Positions 32,250-40,020 of a stretch of 43,619 nt of DNA are shown here, one piece after another. The translations under genes and the position numbers were made by a program. How positions within the stretch are numbered: position 1 is the first letter of the stretch; the number at the start of each line of letters is the position of its first letter. This stretch comes from Acidimicrobiaceae bacterium (GTDB lineage Bacteria; Actinomycetota; Acidimicrobiia; Acidimicrobiales; Aldehydirespiratoraceae): contig JABIQM010000305.1 in the NCBI GenBank assembly GCA_018699415.1, positions 1 through 43,619 on the forward strand, written 5' to 3'. The notes beneath the pieces are model-generated. The model did no database searches and was not told where the DNA came from. It worked only from the letters and a program-made list of their open reading frames with translations.

Positions 32250-33274
32250 GCACCCCGACTGGAATCAACGCTGACGCAGTCACCGACTGGATCGCTGGCC
32301 GTGTCGACGGCTTAGCCACCCCGCTCACCTTTGACCAGATCGAAGGTGGCGCGTCGAACCTCACGTATCGAGTCACCGATGCCGCCGGCGTCCGCTATGT
32401 ACTGCGCCGACCACCAACCGGACACGTGCTCGCCAGCGCCCATGATATGAGCCGAGAGCATCGGATCATGTCAGCGCTCCAAGACACCGAAGTGCCTGTC
32501 CCGCCGCTCGTCGGACTATGCGACGACGTCTCGGTGAACGATGCTCCGTTCTTCGTGATGGGGTTCGTCGACGGTTCGATCGTGTTCGACCTCGCCGATG
32601 GCGAAGCAGTCGAGCCAGCGTTACGGCCAACGATGACCGACTCACTCGTCGACACGCTCGTCCTCCTCCACGCTGTCAATCCCAATGATGTTGGGCTCGG
32701 CGAACTCGGACGCAAGGAGGACTATTGCGCTCGCCAGCTCCGGCGATGGAAGCGTCAGATCGATGAAGGTTCCGATCGCGAAATCCCGCTACTCAACGAA
32801 CTCCACGCCCGGCTGGAAGCGTCGATTCCGCCACAGCAGGGTGCTGGCATCGTCCACGGCGACTATCGGCTCGACAATTGCATGATGGGCTTCGACGGCA
32901 AGGTTGCCGCCGTGCTCGATTGGGAGCTGTGCACCCTCGGCGATGTGCTGGCAGATCTCGCCGGCATGGTGATGTGGTGGGGCGACGATCCTGAGGCGCG
33001 CGGCCGCATCGCCGATGTGCCCACCCGCGTCGACGGCTTCGGAACCGCCGACCATGTCGTCGCTCGCTATGCGGCGAGCTCAGACCGTGACATCTCCGCG
33101 CTCCCCTGGTACATCGCCTTCCAGCATTGGCGACTGGCCTGTATCAGTGAGGGCGTGCGCGTCAGATACAGCCTCGGCGCCATGGGCGACCAGGAAACAC
33201 GCGACGATGACTTCTCGCGAGACAATGTCGATGGTCTCTTAGAGGGCGCGCAGCGCTGGATCAGTCAGCGTTAG
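32246..33274 (+). CDS. Phosphotransferase of the APH / ACAD10-like family
   Basis: 342 residues. Kinase-like features: IEGGASNLTYRVTD (ATP loop), VLRRPP with the Lys/Arg strand, VHGDYRLDNCMMG (catalytic Asp and Asn), and VLDWELCTLGDVLADL (metal Asp). In this subgroup (homologues of the kinase domain of human ACAD10) phosphorylation of hydroxyacyl-CoA or other small substrates is proposed, and the genes cluster with acyl-CoA metabolism. It follows the luciferase-like gene with a 4-base overlap and is convergent with tpx, 15 bases apart. It is not evidence of antibiotic resistance. Confidence 0.88.
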   Translation: MSTPTGINADAVTDWIAGRVDGLATPLTFDQIEGGASNLTYRVTDAAGVRYVLRRPPTGHVLASAHDMSREHRIMSALQDTEVPVPPLVGLCDDVSVNDAPFFVMGFVDGSIVFDLADGEAVEPALRPTMTDSLVDTLVLLHAVNPNDVGLGELGRKEDYCARQLRRWKRQIDEGSDREIPLLNELHARLEASIPPQQGAGIVHGDYRLDNCMMGFDGKVAAVLDWELCTLGDVLADLAGMVMWWGDDPEARGRIADVPTRVDGFGTADHVVARYAASSDRDISALPWYIAFQHWRLACISEGVRVRYSLGAMGDQETRDDDFSRDNVDGLLEGAQRWISQR

Positions 33275-33289
33275 CCGCAACCTCGGGCA

Positions 33290-33790
33290 TCAGTTGAAGG
33301 CGTTGAGCGCCGCGTCATAGTCGGGTTCTTCAGCGATCTCTCCAACAAGTTCGCTGTGAACAATGGTGCCTTCGCCGTCGATGACAAGAACGGCACGGGC
33401 GGCAAGGCCCTCAAGCGGACCACTAAGGATCCGCACGCCAAGATTGTCGAGCACCTCAGGGTTCTTGAAGGTGGAGCCACAACTCACGTTCTCGATACCT
33501 TCGGCCCCGCAGAAGCGGCCGGCCGCAGGCGGCAAATCGGCGGAGACACACAAGACGGTGGCTCCCTCGATACTGGGCGCGCGCTCGTTGAACGTGCGGA
33601 CACTGGTGGCGCAGGTGGGGGTGTCGATGGATGGGAAGATGTTGAGCACCAAGGTCTGACCGGCGAAATCTGCCGATGTGACCTTGCTAAATCCTGCACC
33701 TGTCACCGTGAGGTGGGGCGCCTTGCTGCCCACTTCGGGAAGATCGCCATTGGTTTGGATTGGGTTGCCGCGGTGCGTGATTTCAGCCAT
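33290..33790 (-). CDS. tpx: Thiol peroxidase Tpx
   Basis: 166 residues. The peroxidatic Cys is C60 in DTPTCATSVRTFN, the resolving Cys C94 in GRFCGAEG, positions matching E. coli Tpx (C61, C95). The N-terminal GNPIQTNGDLPEVG and FPSIDTPTC are diagnostic. It is a 2-Cys peroxiredoxin that reduces lipid and other peroxides using thioredoxin. The start codon lies 19 bases from the likely start of ybaK on the other strand. The selenoprotein gene at 34297 lies in the divergent operon, hinting at redox function. Confidence 0.95.
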   Translation of the reverse strand: MAEITHRGNPIQTNGDLPEVGSKAPHLTVTGAGFSKVTSADFAGQTLVLNIFPSIDTPTCATSVRTFNERAPSIEGATVLCVSADLPPAAGRFCGAEGIENVSCGSTFKNPEVLDNLGVRILSGPLEGLAARAVLVIDGEGTIVHSELVGEIAEEPDYDAALNAFN

Positions 33791-33809
33791 GACGAGTCAC
33801 TATAGGAGT

Positions 33810-34286
33810 GTGACGCCTGCTATTGACCTTCTCCGAATGCTCGGCATTGACCATGACATTGTCGAGTATCACCATGACCCTGCCCATGGCTCGTTTGGGA
33901 TGGAAGCAGCAGAAGCCCTCGGGGTCGATGCCGACTCGATCTTCAAGACCTTGATGGTGACGCTCGACGATGGCACTCACGCGATCGGCATCGTCCCCGT
34001 CGTCTGCAAACTTGATCTTCGGTCGATGGCCGCGGCGGCCGGTGCCAAGAAGGCGGCAATGACCGATCCCGACGAGGCCGAACGTCGAAGCGGCTATGTG
34101 ATCGGCGGAATCAGCCCCTTCGGGCAGAAACGACCCTCACCGACATTTCTCGACGAGTGGGCCCTGGCCCATGCCCAGATCCATTGCAGCGGCGGACGCC
34201 GAGGCCTTGAGGTCGGACTGGCCCCCGATGACCTCATACGTGTTCTCGACGCCACAGTTGCCCCGATAACGGTCTGGCCTCACTAA
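33810..34286 (+). CDS. ybaK: YbaK-type aminoacyl-tRNA deacylase
   Basis: 158 residues from GTG 33810 (VTPAIDLLRMLGI), which matches the family N-terminus, preferred over the in-frame ATG at 33789, which would overlap the tpx start codon. Motifs: EYHHDP, GSFGMEAAEALGVDADSIFKTLMV, and AAMTDPDEAERRSGYVIGGISPFGQKR, as in Cys-tRNA(Pro) deacylases. The family hydrolyses mischarged Cys-tRNAPro. It heads an operon with the SelW-like selenoprotein gene (10 bases later) and a PLP decarboxylase. Its Shine-Dalgarno AGGAG sits only one base before the GTG, an unusual spacing. Confidence 0.9.
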   Translation: MTPAIDLLRMLGIDHDIVEYHHDPAHGSFGMEAAEALGVDADSIFKTLMVTLDDGTHAIGIVPVVCKLDLRSMAAAAGAKKAAMTDPDEAERRSGYVIGGISPFGQKRPSPTFLDEWALAHAQIHCSGGRRGLEVGLAPDDLIRVLDATVAPITVWPH

Positions 34287-34296
34287 GGTCAACAGC

Positions 34297-34563
34297 ATGA
34301 GCCATCGCATCGAAATCACTTACTGCGTTCCTTGAGATTATTCGTCCCGCACCGTGAGTGCGGTCACCGACCTTCTCTCGAACTATCAGCACGTCATCAA
34401 CGACCTTCGGCTCATCACAGGTTCCAAGGGTGTCTTCGACGTCACCGTTGATGGCGAGATGCTCTACTCGAAACACGAAACCGGCCGCCACGCCGAAGAT
34501 GGCGAAGTCCTCGCGCTCTTCACCGACCTGGTCGGCCCGATTGCACGCTATGGAGACGGGTGA
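34297..34563 (+). CDS. SelW-like selenoprotein (TGA at 34333 read as selenocysteine)
   Basis: 88 residues from ATG 34297, reading MSHRIEITYC-VP-U-DYSSRT: Cys10 and Sec13 form C-x-x-U at exactly the positions known in vertebrate selenoprotein W. The rest matches the SelT/SelW/SelH (Rdx) domain: NDLRLITGSKGVFDVTVDGEMLYSKHE, then GEVLALFTDLVGP. Without reading through TGA 34333-34335 only a 12-residue peptide results, and the frame would begin at the internal GTG 34354 and lack the redox motif. A SECIS-like hairpin follows. Rdx proteins have a thioredoxin-like fold and reduce target thiols with glutathione or thioredoxin. The TGA stop overlaps the PLP decarboxylase start as GTGA. Confidence 0.9.
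34333..34363 (+). promoter_or_regulatory. SECIS-like element of the SelW-like gene
   Basis: Downstream of the TGA, CCGCAC (34347-34352) pairs with GTGCGG (34358-34363) around a CGTGA loop. The loop starts 17 bases after the TGA and has G in its second position, fitting bacterial SECIS rules. The loop holds GTG, the same trinucleotide as the UGSC element and nearly the same distance from the TGA. Confidence 0.75.
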
Positions 34564-35957
34564 CAGACCCCCTCGACCTTGATGCCTTCCGCGAGAACGG
34601 TCACCAGCTGATTGATTGGATCGCCGACTATCTCGGTGGCCTCGAATCTCGACCGGTCGTGGAACCGGTCTCCCCCGGTGATGTGCGGGCGAAACTCCCC
34701 GCTGCGGCACCCCAGACTGCTGAGCCGTTCAGCGCCATGCTGAGGGATCTCGACGAGATCGTCGTCCCGGGACTCACCCATTGGCAGCATCCCGGTTGGT
34801 TCGGCTACTTCCCTGCCATGTCCTCCCCGCCTGCCATCCTCGGTGAGCTCGCCGCTGCCGGCATCGGTGTCCAAGGGATGCTGTGGTCGACGTCTCCTGC
34901 CGTCACCGAAATCGAGTCGCATGTGCTCGACTGGCTGGTCGACCTGACCGGCGTGCCACAGGAGTGGAAGACGACTGGTCCTGGCGGTGGCGTCATCCAG
35001 ATGAGCGCCTCGGATTCAACGCACACCGCTCTCGTGGTAGCCCGCGAGGAATGTCGCAAACGCACCGGGGCCGCCGCAGAACAGATGGTCGCTTATACAT
35101 CGAGCCAGACGCACTCGTCGCTCGAGAAAGGCGGCAACGTTGCCGGCTATGGCCACGTTCGTCTGCTTGATGTCGACGAGAGGTTCTCGGCGCGGCCCGA
35201 ATCTCTTCGTGCTGCGATCGATGCGGACATCGCTGCGGGGCTCACACCAGCCTTCGTCTGTGCCGCAGTCGGCACCACTGGCACCACTGCCGTCGACCCG
35301 GTCCGGGCCTTAGGCGAGATCGCGGCAGAGTTCGACTTGTGGTTCCACATCGACGCGGCCTATGCCGGCGCCGCCATGTTGTGCGAAGAATTCCGTCATC
35401 ACCAGGACGGACTCGAACTGGTCGACAGCTACACCTTCAATGCTCACAAGTGGCTGGCCACCAACTTCGACTGCTCAATCTTTTGGGTCGCTGATCGCAC
35501 CCCACTGATCCACACGCTCACCATCCTGCCTCCCTACCTGCGAAACGCGGCGAGCGAGTCCGGTTCGGTGATCGACTATCGCGACTGGCATGTGCCCCTG
35601 GGGCGACGGTTCCGAGCACTCAAGCTCTGGTTCGTGTTGCGTTCGTTCGGTGTCGAAGGCCTACAGGCGTTGATTCGTTCCCATGTGGCGATGGCCAACG
35701 ATTTCACCACCTGGGTCGAGGCTCATCCAAAGCTCGAACTGTTCGCACCAACAGTGTTCGGGCTCATCTGCTTCACCCATGTCGACGGCAACGATGCCAC
35801 TGGCGCGCTGGCCGAAGGTATCAATGCCGACGGGACCGTGTATGTCACACCGTCGGTCATCGATGACAAGCGGTTCATCCGCGTGTCGATTGGGTCAACC
35901 TGGACCGAGACCCGCCATGTCGACGGCTTACGCAATCTGATCCAGTCACTTCTGTAG
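34560..35957 (+). CDS. PLP-dependent aromatic-L-amino-acid/tyrosine decarboxylase family
   Basis: 465 residues from GTG 34560, overlapping the selenoprotein stop by 4 bases. Group II decarboxylase signatures: HWQHPGWFGYFPA near 74-85, WLVDLTGVPQEW, GGGVIQMSASDSTHTAL, H185 in TSSQTHSS, D265 in HIDAAYAGAAML, and the PLP lysine K297 in FNAHKWLATNFDCS. It decarboxylates aromatic L-amino acids to amines. Full length. Its place behind ybaK and selW is probably a shared transcript rather than a functional link; a strong metabolic connection is not evident. Confidence 0.93.
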   Translation: MTDPLDLDAFRENGHQLIDWIADYLGGLESRPVVEPVSPGDVRAKLPAAAPQTAEPFSAMLRDLDEIVVPGLTHWQHPGWFGYFPAMSSPPAILGELAAAGIGVQGMLWSTSPAVTEIESHVLDWLVDLTGVPQEWKTTGPGGGVIQMSASDSTHTALVVAREECRKRTGAAAEQMVAYTSSQTHSSLEKGGNVAGYGHVRLLDVDERFSARPESLRAAIDADIAAGLTPAFVCAAVGTTGTTAVDPVRALGEIAAEFDLWFHIDAAYAGAAMLCEEFRHHQDGLELVDSYTFNAHKWLATNFDCSIFWVADRTPLIHTLTILPPYLRNAASESGSVIDYRDWHVPLGRRFRALKLWFVLRSFGVEGLQALIRSHVAMANDFTTWVEAHPKLELFAPTVFGLICFTHVDGNDATGALAEGINADGTVYVTPSVIDDKRFIRVSIGSTWTETRHVDGLRNLIQSLL

Positions 35958-36097
35958 CCGAGGGCGAGCCGGTGTCAGTCGGTAAACGCAAGGATTTGTG
36001 GAGTGCGAGATCCTCGAGTCGTCTGAGACGTCTTCGAGTAAATCAGTGGGACTCTGTCCGATAGCGTCGAGCCCGGCGAACAGCTGTTCCCGGACAG

Positions 36098-37300
36098 TTA
36101 CCGCTTCTCATCCCCAGCAATCGGCCGACCAAGCACCCCTGCCGACTTGAGGTCGTCGAGCGTCTCTGGCGGATAGCCGATCTCTGCGAGGATCTCGCGG
36201 CTGTGCTCGCCGATCCCTGGTGCATGGCGATGCAAGCCGGCTGGAGTCTCCGAGAACCGCTCAGCCGGCGGGATGAAGTGGTAGGAACCGACCAACGGAT
36301 GTTCTTCCAACGGCAACTTGGCGACAAGCTCATCGAGCGTGGCCGCCCGGGTGGCGGGGATACCGTTCGTCGCGCAGAACTCCATCCATTCGTCGGTCGT
36401 GCGCTGAGGCAGGATGGCTGCGACATCGCCATAGAGCGATCCACTGTTCGCCATCCGGCTCACCGTCGTGCGATACCGGTCATCGCCCAGCAGGTCCTCC
36501 CGGCCACCCGCCGCAAACAGAGCGTCGTAGTGACCGCCGTTGTAGGGAAGGACGTTGATCCAGCCATCGGCCGTCGGCTGTGGGCGCCGGCTAGGGGTCA
36601 GAATTCTTGAGTGCCCAGGCTCACCCGTTGGCGGTTCGGGAATTGCACCGGCACCATGTTCGGCCAGGATGAAGGCGGTCATCACGTCGATCATCGGGAC
36701 CTCGATTTGCTGCCCTTGCCCGGTCATCGCCCGGTGGTAGAGAGCGGCCAGCACGCCGTTGACGATGGACATACCCGAGACCTTGTCTGCTACCAAAGTT
36801 GGGAGAAGGTTCGGCTCATTCCCGACCCGAAGGTAGAGATCACTCACGCCGCTGGCTGCCTGAATGATGTCGTCATACGCAGGTGCGTTCGCATCGGGGC
36901 TGTCCGATGGATACCCGTGGGCGGCGCAGAAGATGATGTCGGGTCGAACCTCGCGTACGGCGGCATAGTCGAGGCCGAGTCGGCCGAGCGGACCGGGACG
37001 TAGGTTGGTCACCACGATGTCACAGGTGGCGGCCAGGTCAAGGCACGCGGCCCTCCCCTGCTTGGCTTTGAGGTCCAGGACGATACTCCGCTTGTTCCGC
37101 ATCAGATTCAGCGACGTTCCAGAGAAGTCGCGGTCTGGACCCGGACCCATACGCCGGTTGAGATCACCATGCCGCGTCTCGATGGTCAGGACATCGGCAC
37201 CGAGATCACCGAGCATTCTGGTTGACAGGGGCCCCATCACGACTGTCGTGAGATCGAGTACCCGAATCCCGCCGAGTGGCCCATCACCTGGTTCAACCAT
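36098..37300 (-). CDS. CaiB/BaiF-type (family III) CoA-transferase
   Basis: 400 residues from ATG 37298-37300 (MVEPGDGPLGGIRVLDLTTVVMGP). The hallmark N-terminus RVLDLTTVVMGPLSTRMLGDLGADVLTIE, NKRSIVLDLKAKQGR, and DIVVTNLRPGPLGRLGLDYAAV, and the conserved Asp near SPAYDD (here NAPAYDDIIQAASGVSDL) identify the family; the catalytic Asp forms an acyl-enzyme anhydride. It moves CoA between carboxylic acids, e.g. carnitine, formyl or fatty derivatives. Carnitine-related genes sit 5 kb downstream, but CaiB activity on carnitine cannot be deduced. It is convergent with the decarboxylase gene; the 140-base gap contains no clear feature. Confidence 0.9.
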   Translation of the reverse strand: MVEPGDGPLGGIRVLDLTTVVMGPLSTRMLGDLGADVLTIETRHGDLNRRMGPGPDRDFSGTSLNLMRNKRSIVLDLKAKQGRAACLDLAATCDIVVTNLRPGPLGRLGLDYAAVREVRPDIIFCAAHGYPSDSPDANAPAYDDIIQAASGVSDLYLRVGNEPNLLPTLVADKVSGMSIVNGVLAALYHRAMTGQGQQIEVPMIDVMTAFILAEHGAGAIPEPPTGEPGHSRILTPSRRPQPTADGWINVLPYNGGHYDALFAAGGREDLLGDDRYRTTVSRMANSGSLYGDVAAILPQRTTDEWMEFCATNGIPATRAATLDELVAKLPLEEHPLVGSYHFIPPAERFSETPAGLHRHAPGIGEHSREILAEIGYPPETLDDLKSAGVLGRPIAGDEKR

Positions 37301-37426
37301 GCGCGATTCTCGCGCGAAACCGCTTCCGATGAGAAGGCCTAAATCCTGATTCGAGCAACTGACTATCAAATGGCTCGACTGAATCTCTCCAGGCAGAACC
37401 CGACAACATGACCACGCTGTCCCGAG

Positions 37427-38638
37427 CTAGAGCGATGCGCCTGAGCCCGTTCCTGGCACCGCCACGCCGCGCTTCAATACCAGACGGTGGTTCTCACTTC
37501 GAGCCGCCATGCGGATGTCGTCCGTTGGATCACCATCGACAACAAGGATGTCGGCTGCGTTGCCCTCGACAAGCCTGCCCTCATTCTCAAGCGCAACGAG
37601 ATCGGCGGCATTGGATGTGCCTGCAATCAGGGCATCGATAGCACTCATGCCTGCCTCAACCATGTACTCCAACTCTCGGGCGTTCTCACCATGCATGCAG
37701 AACGGCACCCCAGCATCGGTACCCATGGCGATCTTGCCACCAGCGTCGTAGAAGAGCTTCATCGAGGCGGCGCTCCGACCAAGAATCCGACCGAGCTTCG
37801 CCATGACGAACGGGGGCAACGAGGCTCGGAGCCCTTCGTCGTTTTCGATCTTGTAGCCGGCGGCCAGCGTGGGAACGAGATACGTACCCCGTTTCAACAT
37901 CTCTTCGACGCATTCGTCGGTCATGAACATGCCGTGCTCGATGCTGTCCACCCCGCCCCGGGTGGCATTGAGGATTCCCTCGGTCCCCTGGGCATGGCTT
38001 GCCGTGCGCTTGTTGAACCGATGAGCCTCGTGGATACCCGATGAGATTTCCTCAAACGTGAAATGAGCGTCCTCCGGGTTGACCCCCGGGGTAAGGACAC
38101 CTCCGGTAGCCATCAGCTTCACGAAGTCGGAGCCGGCATGGATCTGCTCGCGGACTGCCTTGATGACATCGTCGACGCCGTCGGCCACTCGGCCGATCCC
38201 ATTACCATGACCACCGGTCATGCAGATCATCTTTCCCGCGGCACGAATGGTTGGACCCAACTGGGCGCCGCTGTTGCAGGCGTCGCGGATCGCGAACTCC
38301 AAATAGTCCTTTCCGCCACAGTCACGGATTGCCGTGATGCCACCCGCCAGGGTTGCCTGGGCACGCTTCAACCCGGACAACACCAGGTGCCCTGGGTCCA
38401 TCCCTTCTCTCATGGCTCGGGGGTCGCCCTCGCCACCGAGACAGAGATGGACATGGCAGTCGATCAGGCCCGGCATCACGGTGCCGCCCTCGGTGTCAAT
38501 CCTCTTGCCGCTGAAACTCTCGAACTCCGCAGCGGGAGCGACCCGTGTAATCACACCGCCATCGATCAGCACACCGGTCTCATCGCTCACGATATTTACC
38601 CCATCGAATACTCGTCCACCTATCAGCAGCGTTTCCAT
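37427..38638 (-). CDS. Amidohydrolase-family metal-dependent hydrolase
   Basis: 403 residues from ATG 38636-38638, with GGGAGGG upstream as Shine-Dalgarno; the ORF frame to 38686 is not used. Amidohydrolase motifs: PGLIDCHVHLCLGG (HxH), DFVKLMATGG (carboxylated Lys), ASHAQG (His), SIEHGMFM (His) and MGTDAGVPF (Asp), as in imidazolonepropionase-like, Xaa-Pro dipeptidase-like proteins of binuclear metal type. It hydrolyses an amide or peptide-like bond; the substrate is unknown. The gene is minus-strand, 126 bases upstream of the CoA-transferase start, and divergent from the PhyH gene. Confidence 0.9.
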   Translation of the reverse strand: METLLIGGRVFDGVNIVSDETGVLIDGGVITRVAPAAEFESFSGKRIDTEGGTVMPGLIDCHVHLCLGGEGDPRAMREGMDPGHLVLSGLKRAQATLAGGITAIRDCGGKDYLEFAIRDACNSGAQLGPTIRAAGKMICMTGGHGNGIGRVADGVDDVIKAVREQIHAGSDFVKLMATGGVLTPGVNPEDAHFTFEEISSGIHEAHRFNKRTASHAQGTEGILNATRGGVDSIEHGMFMTDECVEEMLKRGTYLVPTLAAGYKIENDEGLRASLPPFVMAKLGRILGRSAASMKLFYDAGGKIAMGTDAGVPFCMHGENARELEYMVEAGMSAIDALIAGTSNAADLVALENEGRLVEGNAADILVVDGDPTDDIRMAARSENHRLVLKRGVAVPGTGSGASL

Positions 38639-39159
38639 CACAGCCCTCCCTTTGGATGCGGCGACACTAGACCAGCGGCTGGACATTTTCGCAGAAGATT
38701 CGCTCGAGTATCGAAAACCAGAACGAGATCACAGAGCGACCGGTGCGGCGAGCATCTGGTGATCCCGGACGCGACGACGGCGCCGCCCGTAGGCAACGCC
38801 GTCGTCGTCCGAATCCCCCAATTCGGACAACAGCGAAGACTCTAGATCGAATTTTCGGCTACCACACTCTCTGCGGCTGACGGACTACCCGCCGCCATGG
38901 CTGTGGCGCCCGTCACATCGTCGCGCTAGTCCGGCCGCGTCACCCTCTCGTTGATGCCCAGCCGTCTGACTCATTGCGCTCGACCCACGTGCAAACCGGT
39001 CGATCGATTGGACATGCACCCGGCCCAACGCGTCTCCTATCGGCCCGACGCGTCTCCTACCGACCCGCCCCCTTCGGACCTCCAAGCAAGTCCCTGAACC
39101 TACGGCGTAACGCATCAGCCCAACCTGACCGGATCTCGCGGGATCACTACACTCCAGCG
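38639..39159. other. Intergenic region between divergent amidohydrolase and PhyH genes
   Basis: About 520 bases without a convincing gene; open frames here lack family motifs or a Shine-Dalgarno sequence. It holds an 11-base-arm inverted repeat (38772-38782 and 38797-38807, 14-base loop that can itself fold), a tandem 20-base duplication at 39021-39060, and promoters for both flanking genes, which I cannot place. No tRNA or small protein was recognised. Confidence 0.7.
39021..39060. repeat. Tandem 20-base duplication
   Basis: CGGCCCAACGCGTCTCCTAT at 39021-39040 is followed by a copy at 39041-39060 with two differences. It lies about 100 bases before the PhyH ATG in the divergent intergenic region. 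It could duplicate a regulator site or reflect a recent slippage event. Confidence 0.85.
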
Positions 39160-40020
39160 ATGGCAACACTCACCGCGCTGGAACGACGGCCCGCCTCAGC
39201 TCCACTCGCTGAGATCCTTTCTCTTCTCGAACGAGACGGTGGCCTGGTCATCGAGGGGATGTTCCCTCGAGAGCTGATCGACGCGATCCGACTTGCCGCG
39301 GATCGACGAGCGGTGCTCGTCGACCCAGGTTCGGCTACCCAGGGCCTTGGAGAAGACGGTGCGGCATTTGTCGGCGCCAACACCACCCGCTTCTCATCAC
39401 TCGGCAAACTGACGCCGGCGTACTTCGACATGCTGGACAATGAGTTATTCGCGTCGATCGCTGACGCCGTCTTGCTCCCGACCTGTGGGTCGTACTGGGT
39501 CAACACCGCCCAGGTGATGTACATCGGCCCCGGCGAACCGGCGCAGGTACTGCACCGCGACGGCAACAACTGGTGGGAGTTCGTCTCACGAACTTGGCCC
39601 AACTCACCCGAGGTCACGATCAGCACAATGATCGGCCTCGACGACGTGACCGAGGAGGTTGGCGCCACGCGTGTCGCGCCGGGCAGCCACCGTAGGCCAG
39701 AGCTCCAACGGTTTGAGGATGACCTTGAGACGGTGCCGGCAGAACTCGGACCAGGGGATGCGCTCGTCTATTCCGGGCAGGTCCTGCACGGCGGCGGTGC
39801 CAACAAGACTGCTGATCGGACTCGCCGAGCCATGCATTTATCGTTTGTAGCCGGCTGGCTGACACCGGAAGAGTCGAGCGCGATCGACTACACCACCGAG
39901 GAACTCGCCGAGCAGTCGCCGCGCGTGCAGCGACTCCTCGGCCATCGCAGCTACGACCCACGTCCTCACCGCGGTGGCGGACTATGGCTCAAAGAAGTGA
40001 AAGCAATCGAGGAGAACTGA
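39160..40020 (+). CDS. Phytanoyl-CoA dioxygenase (PhyH)-family oxygenase
   Basis: 286 residues from ATG 39160. The Fe(II)/2-oxoglutarate facial triad appears as H-R-D in LHRDGNNWW near 130 (HxD) and the distal His in VLHGGGANKT near 215, with an Arg in RRAMHLSF nearby for 2-oxoglutarate. Members hydroxylate phytanoyl-CoA or diverse secondary metabolites; the substrate is unknown. The stop overlaps the next start by one base (TGATG), so it is coupled to the penicillin-acylase homologue. It might oxidise a side chain that the hydrolase then releases, but this is inference. Confidence 0.88.
   Translation: MATLTALERRPASAPLAEILSLLERDGGLVIEGMFPRELIDAIRLAADRRAVLVDPGSATQGLGEDGAAFVGANTTRFSSLGKLTPAYFDMLDNELFASIADAVLLPTCGSYWVNTAQVMYIGPGEPAQVLHRDGNNWWEFVSRTWPNSPEVTISTMIGLDDVTEEVGATRVAPGSHRRPELQRFEDDLETVPAELGPGDALVYSGQVLHGGGANKTADRTRRAMHLSFVAGWLTPEESSAIDYTTEELAEQSPRVQRLLGHRSYDPRPHRGGGLWLKEVKAIEEN

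Noticed and set aside
32246-33274. Antibiotic resistance by aminoglycoside phosphotransferase
   Set aside because: The fold is shared, but the sequence follows the ACAD10-like group in a lipid/CoA context and shows no aminoglycoside-specific features.
35958-36097. Terminator between the decarboxylase and CoA-transferase genes
   Set aside because: Only weak pairing (for example CTGTCCG and CGGACAG over 30 bases apart) and no T-run; nothing convincing.
38063-38845. 260-codon + strand ORF
   Set aside because: Mainly antisense to the amidohydrolase gene, whose HxH, Lys, His and Asp ligands are intact; no domain in the ORF.
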